Made by a program: the position numbers and the translations under genes. The notes beneath the pieces are model-generated. The model saw nothing but the letters and a program-made list of their open reading frames with translations. It was not told the origin of the DNA and made no database searches. Shown here in pieces: positions 44,371 to 55,271 of a stretch of DNA of 64,000 bases (positions are counted from its first letter, which is position 1; every line of letters begins with the position of its first letter). The DNA comes from Platanthera guangdongensis (lineage: Eukaryota > Streptophyta > Magnoliopsida > Asparagales > Orchidaceae), in assembly GCA_039583875.1 (NCBI GenBank), contig CM077163.1:106773213-106837212 (forward strand), given 5' to 3'.

Positions 44371-45648
44371 TCAGAGGAGAAGGCTACCATTACTAACATC
44401 TATTAGTGCGCGGGAGGTGGCGAGAAAAGGGCGACCGAGTATTATTGGTACCTCGGCGTCCTCCTCGATATCTAAGATGACGAAGTCTACCGGGAAGGTA
44501 AACTTGTCGACTCGGACAAGGACGTCCTCCACTACCCCGATAGGGAACTTAACCGAGCGATCCGCTAATTGGATGCGCATATTCGTAGGACTAGGAGTAC
44601 CCAAACCTAAACGCGAAAAGAGCGAGAACGGCATCAGATTAATGCTAGCCCCTAAATCAGCTAAGGCGTACTTTACTAATATATCGCCAAAAAGGCACGG
44701 GATGGAAAACCGTCCCGGGTCGTTTTGTTTTGCAGGCAATTTATTAGTAAGGGCCGCCGAGCAGACAGTGTTGAGAGATATATGCGAAATATCCTCTAAT
44801 TTGCGTTTATTAGAAAGTAGTTCTTTTAAAAATTTCGCATATTTGGGCATTTGCGAGATAGCCTCGCAAAAAGGAACATTAATGTGAATTTGTTTTAGTA
44901 ATAAAATAAATTTTTCATATTGCGCGTCCTTACGCTCGTTTTCTAACTTATGCGGATACGGAAGAGCCTTGTTTAAAATAATTTTTTCTTTTATAATAGG
45001 TAAAGGCGGCGTAAGCGAAGAAAGGGGAAGAGGGGTCGGAGGTGAAATATGTACCTGAGGGTCGGTCCGTTTTGGATCGACCACCTCCTTTCCGCTACGG
45101 AGGGTTATAGCGTTGGCGTTCTCCCGCGGATTGGGCTCCGTGTTTCCCGGCAAGGCCCCGAGCGCGCGCTCGGACATCATCCTCGCCAGCTGTCCAACCT
45201 GTTGTTCGAGTGTTTTTAGCGATCCGGTGATGTTCCGGATATTTGACTCGTTGGACGCAATATACTTCGAAAAATTTTCCTCCATCGGGGAGGGTTTCGG
45301 AAGAGGAGGGGGAGGAAGAAATCCGGGCGCATAAGAAATAGGGGGACGCTGAGCATTATTCGGGTTGCTCCACGAGAAGTTGGCGTGATTCCTCCAACCC
45401 GGATTATAGTTATTACTATAAGGGTTGTTGTTGGGGTTGAAAGGAGGACGACCCGAATTTCCCATGAAGTCCACGAACTCTTCAGCTACGCAGACGTTAG
45501 GGGGAATAAAACAAGGCGGAGTGGAGGAGGCAGCAGACATCTCCGCCACCTGCTTTGTTAACCTTTCAACTTGAAGGGTCAAGAGAGCAGTGGCATCCAC
45601 TTCAAAAAGACCAGCCGTCGGCTTTGGCCGTCCCCGCGGGACGTTCCA
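44371..45648 (-). pseudogene. pol: Athila-2 Gag C-terminus and protease
   Basis: Begins just after the TAA at 45649. It contains the Pro/Asn-rich NPYSNNYNPGWRNHANFSW block, ITLRSGK, a linker, and the aspartic protease with YALADLGASINLMPFSLF (catalytic Asp about residue 315 of the 45600 ORF), IQLADRSVKFPIGVVEDVLV and VPIILGRPFLATSRALID. The TGA at 44371-44373 replaces what the Athila consensus suggests is Arg (CGA to TGA). The stretch is otherwise open. Confidence 0.9.
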
Positions 45649-46470
45649 TTAATAGGCGTTCATAGCCATCTCTTCGAATAAAGCCTGGGCGGCCTCGGGG
45701 GTTTTGTTGTTAAGCGTACCCCCGGCAGCCGCGTCAATCATTTGACGCGTCTGAAAATTCAGCCCATTATAAAAAATTTGAACTTGCAGCCACGTTGGCA
45801 GCGCGTGGTGCGGGCAACGGCGGAGGAATTCCTTAAACCGTTCCCAAGTCTCGTATAGAGACTCAGGATCGTTCTGCACAAACGAAGAAATGTCCGCCCG
45901 CAACTTTGCAGTTTTGGCGGGCGGAAAGTACTTCGTTAGGAACCGTTCCGTCAACTCAGCCCACGTGGTGATACATCCTCGCGGGAGGGCATTCAACCAC
46001 GCCTTGGCTTTGGACTTAAGGGAAAAAGGAAATAAGCGCAAACGAATGGCGTCATCAGTGACGCCATTGATCTTAAAGGTGCCGCATATCTCCAAGAAAT
46101 TGGACAAGTGGACATTCGGGTCCTCATCCGGCAGTCCATCGAACTGCACGGCGTTTTGGACCATTTGAATGACACTTGACTTAATTTCAAAATTATTATT
46201 GGCCACCGCAGGGCGAACAATACTCGACCCAGAATCATCCAGGTTAGGCCGGGCGTAATAAGACATAGTACGCTCGGCCGCCGGGGGAAGGTTAGGGGCG
46301 GCCATAACGACAACAGTGGGTTCTCCGATAGATTCCTCGGGATCTAAAGAAGGATTTCGGCGATGAGATCGGATACGCGCAAGAGAGCGTTCGATCTCAG
46401 GGTCGAAGTCTAAATCTTCAGACTCTGAGGGTTGTCCTCGGGTCATACACCCAAACAAAAAATAAAACAA
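45649..46470 (-). CDS. gag: Athila-2 Gag, N-terminal part
   Basis: Gag with acidic start (MTRGQPSESEDLDFDPEIE; likely start ATG at about 46446, although an earlier ATG at 46470 is in frame). The capsid-like domain has FDGLPDEDPNVHLSNFLEIC, IRLRLFPFSLKSKAKAWLNAL, WAELTERFLTKYFPPAKTAK, ESLYETWERFKEFLRRCPHH, then QIFYNGL and DAAAGGTLNNKTPE. This is the classical plant Gag layout. It ends at TAA 45649-45651, where the relative has Gln in a AYQWN context. If the stop is real, Gag is about 20% short of the normal end. Confidence 0.9.
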   Translation of the reverse strand: MFYFLFGCMTRGQPSESEDLDFDPEIERSLARIRSHRRNPSLDPEESIGEPTVVVMAAPNLPPAAERTMSYYARPNLDDSGSSIVRPAVANNNFEIKSSVIQMVQNAVQFDGLPDEDPNVHLSNFLEICGTFKINGVTDDAIRLRLFPFSLKSKAKAWLNALPRGCITTWAELTERFLTKYFPPAKTAKLRADISSFVQNDPESLYETWERFKEFLRRCPHHALPTWLQVQIFYNGLNFQTRQMIDAAAGGTLNNKTPEAAQALFEEMAMNAY

Positions 46471-46580
46471 AAATAAACCTTTTTTTTTGTTTTTAAAATA
46501 AAGTTTTTAGTTTTTTTTTTGTAGAAAATAAGTAAAATTAATAGACTCCGGAATTCGAAATAGCAACTCGAAAAGAGAAG

Positions 46581-46598
46581 TCCCCGGCAACGGCGCCA
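46581..46598 (-). other. Athila-2 primer binding site (tRNA-Asp)
   Basis: On the minus strand: TGGCGCCGTTGCCGGGGA, an exact match to the tRNA-Asp primer site typical of Athila/Tat elements, 6 bases from the LTR. Confidence 0.95.
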
Positions 46599-47425
46599 AA
46601 AACTTGATGTGCCCGCGAACAGGCTCTTACTGTGGTTGGTTCGGTGAGTCGATCGCCGCGGGCTCGCTCGGGTAGGCAAGTGCACCTATCGCAAGTAGTA
46701 CTCGATATTCGGGGGAATACCGAGGTCGTATTATTCTCGGGGTCGCGTTGACTATTCTTACTCCTCCGGGAGGACTATTATTTTACTGAAAGTAAGGTGG
46801 ATTTTTTTACTTAATAAAAGACGGAAAAGCAAAGGAGCGAAAAAACGATTTAGAAAATATTCGATGAAGGGTTAACGCTCGGCATCGAATCGGATTAAGA
46901 CTAAAACAATTTTTAATAATAAAAAAACTTTTGTTTTCAAATTAATAATAAGGCAACTTGGCCGTGGAGGTTCCACAAATGTGAGCTCACCTAGCTATAG
47001 GGATATCGCTCAACTAAACGTTAAGACTATTTGACCGAACGTTAGTCCGACGAAGGATTCCTCTTAACGCCCGCTTTACGCTAAGAACCCCGCTATTGGG
47101 TGGGGAACCCAATCCAGTAGAATTACGCTTGTCCTCTCTCGAGGGTATGCACGCAACTCCATTTACCCCGGGGTGATCGGTCCATATGCTCTTCGATGCC
47201 GAGGCTAATAGCGATTAGCCACACAACGGTATGGGGACGGCTTATAATTTAGTGAGGCGCGAGTTCGAATTTAAGCACTACACGTTTATAAGAAAGGGAC
47301 ACAAGAAAAATAACAACATTTAGAAAGCTAAAAAGTTAACTAAAACGAGAACTCACGCACACTCCAAATTATAAATTAAACAGAAACTAAGTTACACATA
47401 AAAGAAAATTGCATATTTCAAATTT

Positions 47426-47775
47426 GCGAGTCCCACTCAAACGAGTGGGGGCGGTAAATAAAAGCTGAAAATTGCAAGTCCTACTCAAACGAGTAGGACT
47501 GAAATGAAAGCGAGTCCTACACAAATGAGTAGGAGAAAATAAATGCGATTACAGGGCTAAAAAGTCCGGCCATTTAACTCAAGTGAGTAGGCGGAAAAAA
47601 TAAAGAAAGAAAAATTACAAATCCTACTCAAACGAGTAGGCGGGAAGTAAAGTCCGGCCATTTAAACTCAAGTGAGTAGGCGGAAAAATAAAGAAAAAAA
47701 AATTACAAGTCCTACTCGAACGAGTAGGACTGAAAATGAAAACGATGCGTCATTTAACTCTTAACGAGTAGGCGG
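47426..47775 (-). repeat. CCTACTC/GAGTAGG hairpin array, 5' LTR copy
   Basis: The counterpart of 37346-37695. One half site is altered (CCTACACAAATGAGTAGG). Confidence 0.8.
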
Positions 47776-48718
47776 AAATAAATGCACACAAACACACACA
47801 CTCCATATGAAATTCAAGAAAGCAATAAAATTATACACCTACACTCACACACTCTACATAATTTGAATAAAGCATTAAAAGAAAGCAATTAAAAAGAAAG
47901 CATTAAAATTTAACACCTACACTCACACACTCTACACAATTTAAATCAAAGCATAAAAGTTAATACACCTACACTCACACACACTTCATGAAGATTAAGA
48001 AGAACAAAAGGAAATTTAGGCTCATACACTCACACACACAAATAACAAAGAAAAATCAAAGTTACCTAAAAATTAAAACTTTAACTTTTTCATGCTTAGG
48101 TTTTGCCAAAAACAAATAAAAAGAGAAAATTACAATTTTTAGAAGACTAAAGTTTTTCAAAACAAATTAAAAACCAAAGTTTTTGGAAAATTAAAATACC
48201 AACATTTTCATTCTTATGATGTTATGAAAGTGATAAAAAAGTGAAAAAGAAGATGAAAAGAACAAAAGAGGTTTTACAATCCTAAAAGAAAACTAAGTAA
48301 AAAAGAACAAAATCACTTTTTTAAATCTCTTTTAAAAAAATCATAAGAATGAAATCAAAATCCTAAGCATGAAGACAAGTTAAGGGAAAAAAGACATGGA
48401 AAATAAATACATTACACTCATACACACACACACACCTTTCATAGATGAAGAACTAAGTGAAGAACAAAGATAAAACCAAGGATAAAAAGGGGAAAAGGTG
48501 AGCCATCCAAATGAATTTTTCATGCTAAATAGAGAGAGAAAATCTAACATTTTTATTAAAATTTTCAAGCTATTACAAAGCTAAAAGATAAAGCAAAACA
48601 AAACATGAAATAAGAAGGGAGAAATCTCCTTACATAGCACTAGTATCCACGGATTAAGCCCACAAAAAGACACTAACTTGGCCCAAAAATCTGAACCCTT
48701 GGACCTTACAGAACTGGG

Positions 48719-48728
48719 CTATTTATAG
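48719..48728 (-). promoter_or_regulatory. Athila-2 5' LTR TATA box
   Basis: CTATAAATAG on the minus strand. This is the LTR that would drive element transcription. Confidence 0.75.
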
Positions 48729-48745
48729 GAAAAAATTTCTAAGTA

Positions 48746-49299
48746 CACGCCCTCGGTCACGGGCGTGTAGGGGGGGCGTGACAGTACTATTCATGAAGGC
48801 GGCCGGCGATTGGACAACAAAGTTGACTTCGGGCTGAGTTCGCAGCAGTCACGCCCCAGGTCACGGGCGTGACTCTGGGCGTGACGGGGAGGTAGAACCG
48901 GGCGCGGGTTGCGTCAAATGTCCTCGGCAGCATCTTGTCGGGCCAGCTGGAAAGGTCACGCCCCATGTCACGGGCGTGACTATGGGCGTGATAGTTGGGG
49001 TCGACACTCGACGAATGTCGAGCGGAAAGTGTCGAGTCGAAATCGTTGAGCTGAAATTGGGTCACGCCCCAGGTCACGGGCGTGACTATGGGCGTGACTG
49101 TTGGTGTCGACACTCGACGATCGTCGAGAGGAATTCGTCGAGAGGAGAGGACACAGGCTTAGGTCACGCCCCGTGTCGGGTGAAACGGGCGTATCGCCAG
49201 GCGTGTCAAGCCTTTACTTCAGAAATTTTCCGATTTCTCGGGAAATGCACAGTCACGGCCCTGTCACGGGCGTGACCCATGTGTCACGGGCGTGTACTT
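48746..49299 (-). promoter_or_regulatory. GTCACG/CGTGAC palindrome array in Athila-2 U3 (5' LTR)
   Basis: The same units as at 38669-39220, with a handful of substitutions (for example GTGATAGTT for GTGACAGTT). Confidence 0.8.
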
Positions 49300-49460
49300 C
49301 CCAAATTTCGGCAGATTTTGGAATTTTCCTGCAAAATCAAATAAAACAAGTTAGAAGAAAATTTACAAGAATAGGAGCATTTTATTGAACAAAAATAAGT
49401 AAAAACGACAAAAATGACTAAATTAATGTGCATAAAAATACGTATATTTACAGTTCATCA

Positions 49461-50160
49461 TAATGCCAAAGAATATCTTAGTCATGAGTTCGCCTCTTTC
49501 TTTCACCAACATGGCCTGCTTCATCAAACGACTTGTGTTTACACCTCCCAGCAGAATGGGGTGGCGGAACGTAAAAACCATCACCTGCTTGATGTTGCTC
49601 GTACTCTCATGACGTAGATGCACGTCCCTCGCTCCTACTGGGGCTATGCTGTGCTCCTCGCCTGCCATCTCATCAATCGCCTTCCCTCCACAGTTCTCCA
49701 CGGCCAGACCCCCTTCTCCATTCTCTACCCCCACAAGGAACCTTTTCCTCTCCCTCTCCGTGTCTTTGGCTGTATGGCCTTTGTTCACCCTCCCTCCGCT
49801 ACCCGCGACAAGCTTTCCCCCCGTTCCACCAAGTGTGTCTTTTTGGGGTACTCTACCACTCAAAAAGGCTATTGCTGTTTTGACCCCCTTCTCCGCAAGC
49901 AGTTTGTCTCTGCGGATGTGACTTTTTTCGAGAATGCTTCCTATTTCTCTCCTACCTCTTTTATTCCTTCTGATCTCTCCGTTCCCTCCACGCCTCTCGA
50001 CGTCTTCCCACCTCCGTCTCCTCCTCCACCGTCTCCTTCCTAGTCTGTCTCCCGTCCCACCCCTCCACCCTCCTCTCCGCCGCCATCTCTCTCTAGTCCC
50101 GGGCCAGCCTTCTCCGCCACGGACGCAACGGTCGCTGACACACCCGTCGACCAGGATCTT
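49461..50160 (+). pseudogene. pol: Copia-2 integrase, C-terminal part
   Basis: Resumes in frame at the target duplication: AKEYLSHEFASFFHQHGLLH, then TSQQNGVAERKNHHLLD with the catalytic Glu, then WGYAVLLACHLINRLPS, RVFGCMAFVH, KCVFLGYSTTQKGYCCFDP. Two TAG codons (49615-49617 and 50041-50043) occur where Gln is expected (LMT.MHV and SPS.SV). The C-terminal end is a Pro/Ser-rich linker. Confidence 0.9.
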
Positions 50161-51120
50161 CCCATTGCTCTTCGCAAAGGGGTGCGGGCGTGTACTCAAC
50201 ACCCGCTTGCGGCAGTTGTTTCCTATGATCGCCTTTCTCCTTCTCGCAGGTGTTTTGCCTTGGCAATCTCCACTACTTCTACTCCCCGCACCTACCAGGA
50301 GGCTCTTGCTCTCCCTCATTGGAAGTCTGCCATGGATGAGAAGATGACTACTCTTACTGAACGGTGTACCTGGACCCTTGTTCCTCCTCCCGTGTGTACT
50401 GATGTGGTTGGCTGTCGCTTGGTCTTCGTTGTGAAATATCGGCCCGTCGGCACTGTGGATCGCTACAAGGCCCGGCTGGTGGCCAAGTGCTTCACTCAGA
50501 CTTACAGCATTGATTACTTTGATACCTTTTCTCCGGTTGCTCGCCTCAGCACCATCCGGGTTCTTCTCTCTGTGGCTGTTAACCGGGATTGGGTTATTTC
50601 CCAGCTTGATGTGAAGAATGCCTTTCTCTATGGCGATCTTCAGGAGGACGTCTATATGGAGCAACCTCCTGGGTATGTTGCTCAGGGGGAGACAGGCGTA
50701 TGTCATATGAAGAAGGCCATTTATGGCCTAAAGCAGAGCCCTCGGGCGTGGTTCGACAAATTCAGTGGCATTGTGGCTACCATCGGCTTTAGAAGGAGTT
50801 CGGCTGATCACTCCTTATTCATTCGCAAAACGGCCTCGGGACTGGTGGTTTTGGCAGTATATGTGGATGATATTCTTCTTACTGGCGATGACCGAGATGG
50901 GGTGGACTTGACGAAGAAGAACCTCCGTCAACACTTGGTCACGAAGGATATGAGCTCCCCGAAATACTTTTTGGGGATAGAAATCTCTCGGAAACTTGAC
51001 TCGTTGGTTCTCTCCCAACGGAAGTATGCCCTTGATCTTCTACAAGAAGCAGGATTGACAGGTGCCAAACCGGCTCGGTTTCCCATGGCTATTGGAGAAG
51101 ACAAAACGTGGACGGATGAC
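50161..51120 (+). pseudogene. pol: Copia-2 reverse transcriptase
   Basis: W-rich TWTLVPPP, VGCRLVFVVKYRPVGTVDRYKARLVAK, DTFSPVARLSTIRVLLSVA, QLDVKNAFLYGDLQEDVYME and VLAVYVDDILLTG give an intact copia RT, with YVDD at about 50858-50869. The frame is lost just after SPKYFLGIEIS..YALDLLQEAGL..PM: one extra T at 51121/51122 shifts the frame into the RNase H. Confidence 0.92.
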
Positions 51121-51817
51121 TTCGCCTCTTCTATCTGATGTCACAAGGTACAGACGTTTGGTAGGCAAACTCATCTATCTCACGGTGACTAGACCCGACA
51201 TCGCATATGCTGTAGGCAAGGTCAGTCAGTTTATGCAAGCTCCCAGGGAGTGCCATCTTCAGTCTGCCCTGAAGATTTTAGAGTATATCAAAGTAGCACG
51301 AGGCAAAGGGTTAATCTTTCAGAAGAATGGTCATCTGAGGGTTGAGGCCTACTCGGATTCAAGTTACGCGGATGACAAAGGCGATCGTAAATCCACATCA
51401 GGTTTTTGTACCTTTGTTGGAGGTAATCTTGTGAGTTGGAAGAGCAAGAAACAGTCCGTTGTCTCCAGATCCAGTGCAGAATCCGAATACCGGAGTATGG
51501 CGTCAACCACGTGTGAGTTAAAGTGGTTGCGGGCTCTCATGCTTGACCTGGGCGAGGTATATGACTATCCTCTCCCTATGTTCTATGACAATAAGGCCGC
51601 TATATATATATCCAAGAATCCGGTCTTCCATGAGAGAACAAAGCATATAGAGGTTGACTGTCACTTCATTCAGGAAGAGATTTTGAAGAAACAGATTTGT
51701 ACTCTGTTTGTCACCTCTAACAAGGAATTGGCAGATATCTTCACAAATCCGGTCTCTACTTCCTTCTTCCACATTTGTGACAAGCTGGGCATGATTGATA
51801 TCTATGCTCCAGCTTGA
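51121..51817 (+). pseudogene. pol: Copia-2 RNase H
   Basis: In the shifted frame: YRRLVGKLIYLTVTRPDI, VEAYSDSSYADDKGDRKSTSG, SSAESEYRSM, FYDNKAAIYI and HIEVDCHFI, so all four catalytic acidic positions are present, ending ELADIFTNP and LGMIDIYAPA with TGA at 51815-51817. It is complete and open after the frameshift. Confidence 0.92.
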
Positions 51818-51824
51818 GGGGGTG
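51811..51824 (+). other. Copia-2 polypurine tract
   Basis: GCTTGAGGGGGTG overlaps the RNase H stop codon and abuts the LTR. Confidence 0.85.
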
Positions 51825-52195
51825 TGTTGAAGTATTAGACCGGGCGGCCTTGCGGTCTTGTCTGGCGGTTTGTTGACCGAGCGGTCTGGCGGTCTCCTCT
51901 GGTGCTTGGAGACCGGGCGGTCTATCGGACTCTCATCGCGGCTTGTTCTTATCCTGCTGGAGTTGCCGTGCTATTATCCCATCTGTCTAACCGCGCGTTC
52001 TGTGCGGTCTCCTTTATTTCTAGCCACTCTGCCCTGTACATGTTTAGTCCCACAATTTTGTTTATACTCTCTCATATCTCCTCCATTCTATATAAGGGAG
52101 GTCATACCTTTGTAAATGATATCTTTTTTGGATAATAAAATTTCAATTATTCCAAAGTCTATCCGTTTGTTCTTGCATATTCGCTACTTTTTACA
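51825..52195 (+). repeat. Copia-2 3' LTR
   Basis: TGTTGAAGTATTAG ... CTACTTTTTACA, followed by the target duplication GTTAG. Palindromic GCGGTC sites as in the 5' LTR, some altered. Confidence 0.95.
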
Positions 52196-52825
52196 GTTAG
52201 AACTACCAATCTTAGTCCAGACAATACATGTGCAAATACTTGCTTAAGCTGCTAACTTGCTCTGGGGATAGTATATAATGATTTCATGTCTAAACTTAGG
52301 ATGATATATCATCATCCTATTGACACATGTGTATAGACCATGAATGCATTAATTCTTATTCTTTTTGACCCAAAATCATGTGTGTACATGTGTCATTATG
52401 TAAATCTTTAGTTTGGCACGTGTGTTATGCGATGTTATGCTACGTATGTTGTGTTATGCAATCTAATAAAGGCCTTAATGCATGTTATGAGTGGCGTACA
52501 CATGAAATATTATGCATCCCATACTACATAATATCGCATGTAACGAAAAAGAAAAATGAGCTAATGGGCACCCATGTGATGGTGTTTATGCATCTCATAC
52601 TACATAACTGTCACATGTTGCCACCTATGGTGGATACATATACAAACAGATATTATGCATTCCATACTACATAATATGACCCATATACTTTTTATCATGC
52701 TATGAGTGTAGTGTTCATGCTTCAGCCAAGATGTACTGATGACACATCAGTGTGTGTATGAAATGTAACTAGACGACTAACAATAACTAGAGGCGGTTGC
52801 TCGACTAATTGTCTAACAACTCATT
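52196..52825 (-). other. Target duplication and Gypsy-2 leader
   Basis: GTTAG (52196-52200), then the untranslated leader of Gypsy-2 between its primer site and its gag ATG at 33983. It has ACATGTG-rich and CATACTACATAATAT repeats and no convincing ORF. Confidence 0.7.
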
Positions 52826-52837
52826 CCTATGATACCA
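52826..52837 (-). other. Gypsy-2 primer binding site
   Basis: On the minus strand TGGTATCATAGG, the tRNA-iMet primer site with changes in its last bases, two bases from the LTR end TTGTGACA. Confidence 0.8.
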
Positions 52838-54329
52838 ACTGTCACAACCTACATTTTCTCTGCATTTAACAATGAATCATAGTAAGGTAAAATGCGTGTC
52901 ATGATGCCACGTTAGCAGGCGATAACTGCAGATGCTCAGGAAAGACTTCAAACCCTACTATTTCAATAAAATTCATGAGTCATTATGAAAGAAATCCAAT
53001 TTTAAGTTAAGATGGCGGTATCCGTCAGCACGACAGATCAACTAGTACATGAGTAAAAATATAGTTATATACTACGGAAATACTTTAATCATGTTAATTT
53101 AACATCCTACGCGAGCATAAACATCCCCGAAGGATAACCCGCGGCATGCAAGACTCTAGATTTCTTATAGGTATAGAAATTGTCTTTACGTTAGCTTAGA
53201 AAATAGTATATTAGTTTAGAAAGATTACATGTATAAAATACTAGTGGTAATGTTTTTTATAAGTTAAAATAACTAACAAGCAACTTGGCATAAAACATTG
53301 CCAGAGTGGAAGTATAAATAACCACAAAAAGGGAAAACTAGCAGCTTAGCAAAGTAATTAGCATTCAAGAAGAATTCCACCAATTGGCGTCAACAATCTG
53401 ACACGAACCCACTAGAGAGCATGTATGTCTGTACTAATAAGAAGCAACAAAAAAACTACCTCACAAGCGTGAGGAAAACCTCTACAATACATCAGTCCAC
53501 TGGCAACTCCAACCTAGCTGCTCAACCGGCTACTGCTCTGAACCTGAGACATTCAAAAGAAGAACCCCTCAGTAAGAAAATACAAGTGGCAAAAGGAATC
53601 AATTAGATAATAATAAAGTAACAATAAAGAGGGGTTTACCAAACCCTACAACAAGGAAAAGCTGAAAACCTCAGCTGAAAAGAAATCAACAAGGGTAAAA
53701 GCTAAATTACCGAGTCCAAGAATAGGAAAATTTGCACCAAGTGCGATTAAGAACTATGCTTTAAGAAATGTGTACATATGTAAGAAATAGTAGCAAGAAT
53801 AGTCCGCTCATAACTTTATAAGTAAAATCTCTGAGGAAAGACCGGCACCTACAGGGTTGGGAATCTACCCAACACACCAACAGTCAAAACAAAACCACCG
53901 GAGAAACCCGACAACTGAAGTGGAGCGGACCTACCCAACACAGAAACAGTCACAAACCTTGCAAGGATTCCAAAGAAATGTGGTCTTATACCTTGACACA
54001 CCCAATACCGGGGAAAACCGACAACTGTGGTGGAGGGGAGCTACCCAACACACCAACAGCCACAAACCCACCAGGGTCAAATGTCCATAGCCCACCAAGG
54101 ACATACCAATTATACATTCGTTCCAAAATTAATCGCAACCAAACTCCATAAATCCTAAATACCAAAGCTCAAACACTTCCCGAGATAAACATGACAAAAT
54201 ACCCAAGAATAAGTCCTATGGACAAAACTCGACGAAAACAGCAGGCACTAGACTAATTTTATTTAGAAAAACTATCTTACTGGTGATATACTATGAGTCA
54301 GCAAAAATAAAACTAAGTACATAGAAAAG

Positions 54330-55052
54330 CATCGAGTATACTCAACGCCGCGTCGAGTGCAGTCCACGCTCTCGATGACAACTAGAAAACAGGATGGTGT
54401 TGAGTGTATTCAGTTCACTCAACATCGTGTTGAGTGTATAACACTCACTCAACGCTTTTGTACTTGGACAAAATTTTACAGGATGGCGATGAGTGTATTT
54501 AGCTCACTCAACGCCACGTTGAGTGTGTTCAGAACACTTAGCGCTTTTACACAAGCTCAAACTAAATCGATGGCGTTGAGTGTATTCAACACACTCAACA
54601 CTGGGTTGAGTTTATTCAACACACTCAACGCTGCATTGAGTGTATTCAACACACTCAACGCTGCGTTGAGTGTATTCAACACACTCAATGATTTTACACT
54701 TGGACACTAGAATAAGCCGATGGTGTTGAGTGTATTCAAACACACTCAATGCCACATTTAGTGTAGTCAGCACACCCAATTCTTATAACTTGGATTCAGA
54801 TTTAAATGATGGCGTTGAGTGTATTCAACACACTCAACGCCGCGTTGAGTGTATAGATCACACTCAACACTTTTGCCTTAGACTCAGAATTTAAAGGATA
54901 GCGTTGAGTGTATTCAGCTGACTCAAAGCCGCATTGAGTATATATAACACACTCAATGATTTTGACTTAGCCTATGAAAATATTCGATGGCGTTTAGTAC
55001 ATTCAGCACACTCAACGTAGCGTTGAGTGTATTCAGAACACTCAACACTTTT
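54330..55052 (-). repeat. GCGTTGAGTG/CACTCAACGC dyad array, 5' LTR copy
   Basis: The counterpart of 27390-28030, with three additional back-to-back units (54587-54690: TTGAGTGTATTCAACACACT repeated). Unit number has therefore changed since insertion. Confidence 0.82.
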
Positions 55053-55271
55053 ATACTTAGCCGCAAAGCCACTCAACTCCACTGAACGCCAGGACCCAGA
55101 AACCTGGCAGAAAAGCTAACATACCTAAACAGAGGTTAATATACTTATTCTAGCTATCTCTTTTTAATTTTGGCTATAACTAAACCTATATTAAGACCAA
55201 ATTAACAGCTAAGCCCAATATAGGAAAATAATTCTCCTGTAACAGCACTAGGGTTTCTGCATCACCAAGAC

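Larger units (their letters stand above)
36526..49460 (-). mobile_element. Athila-2: young, nearly intact Athila retrotransposon
   Basis: A minus-strand element of 12.9 kb: 5' LTR 46605-49460, PBS 46581-46598, gag-pol 46470-41191, 3' non-coding region, PPT 39384-39400 and 3' LTR 36526-39383, with exact target duplication TAATG. The two LTRs (2856 and 2858 bp) differ at about 35 sites by eye (about 1.2%). The gag-pol is one frame of about 1760 codons broken by only three stop codons and no frameshift. It is inserted in the integrase core of Copia-2 and is the youngest element in the right-hand nest. Confidence 0.96.
46605..49460 (-). repeat. Athila-2 5' LTR
   Basis: The partner of 36526-39383; a TG...CA unit in the same orientation. 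It carries the same arrays (47426-47775 and 48746-49299) and TATA box (48719-48728). A CA dinucleotide tract differs by 2 bp. Confidence 0.95.
34030..52195 (+). mobile_element. Copia-2: Ty1/copia element, split by Athila-2
   Basis: A complete plus-strand copia element with 372/371-bp LTRs (34030-34401, 51825-52195), PBS, gag, protease, integrase, RT, RNase H and PPT, flanked by exact 5-bp duplications GTTAG. Athila-2 (36526-49460) was inserted in its integrase. Its LTRs differ at about 18 of 372 positions by eye (about 5%). Apart from nonsense codons and one frameshift, gag-pol is one frame. Confidence 0.95.
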
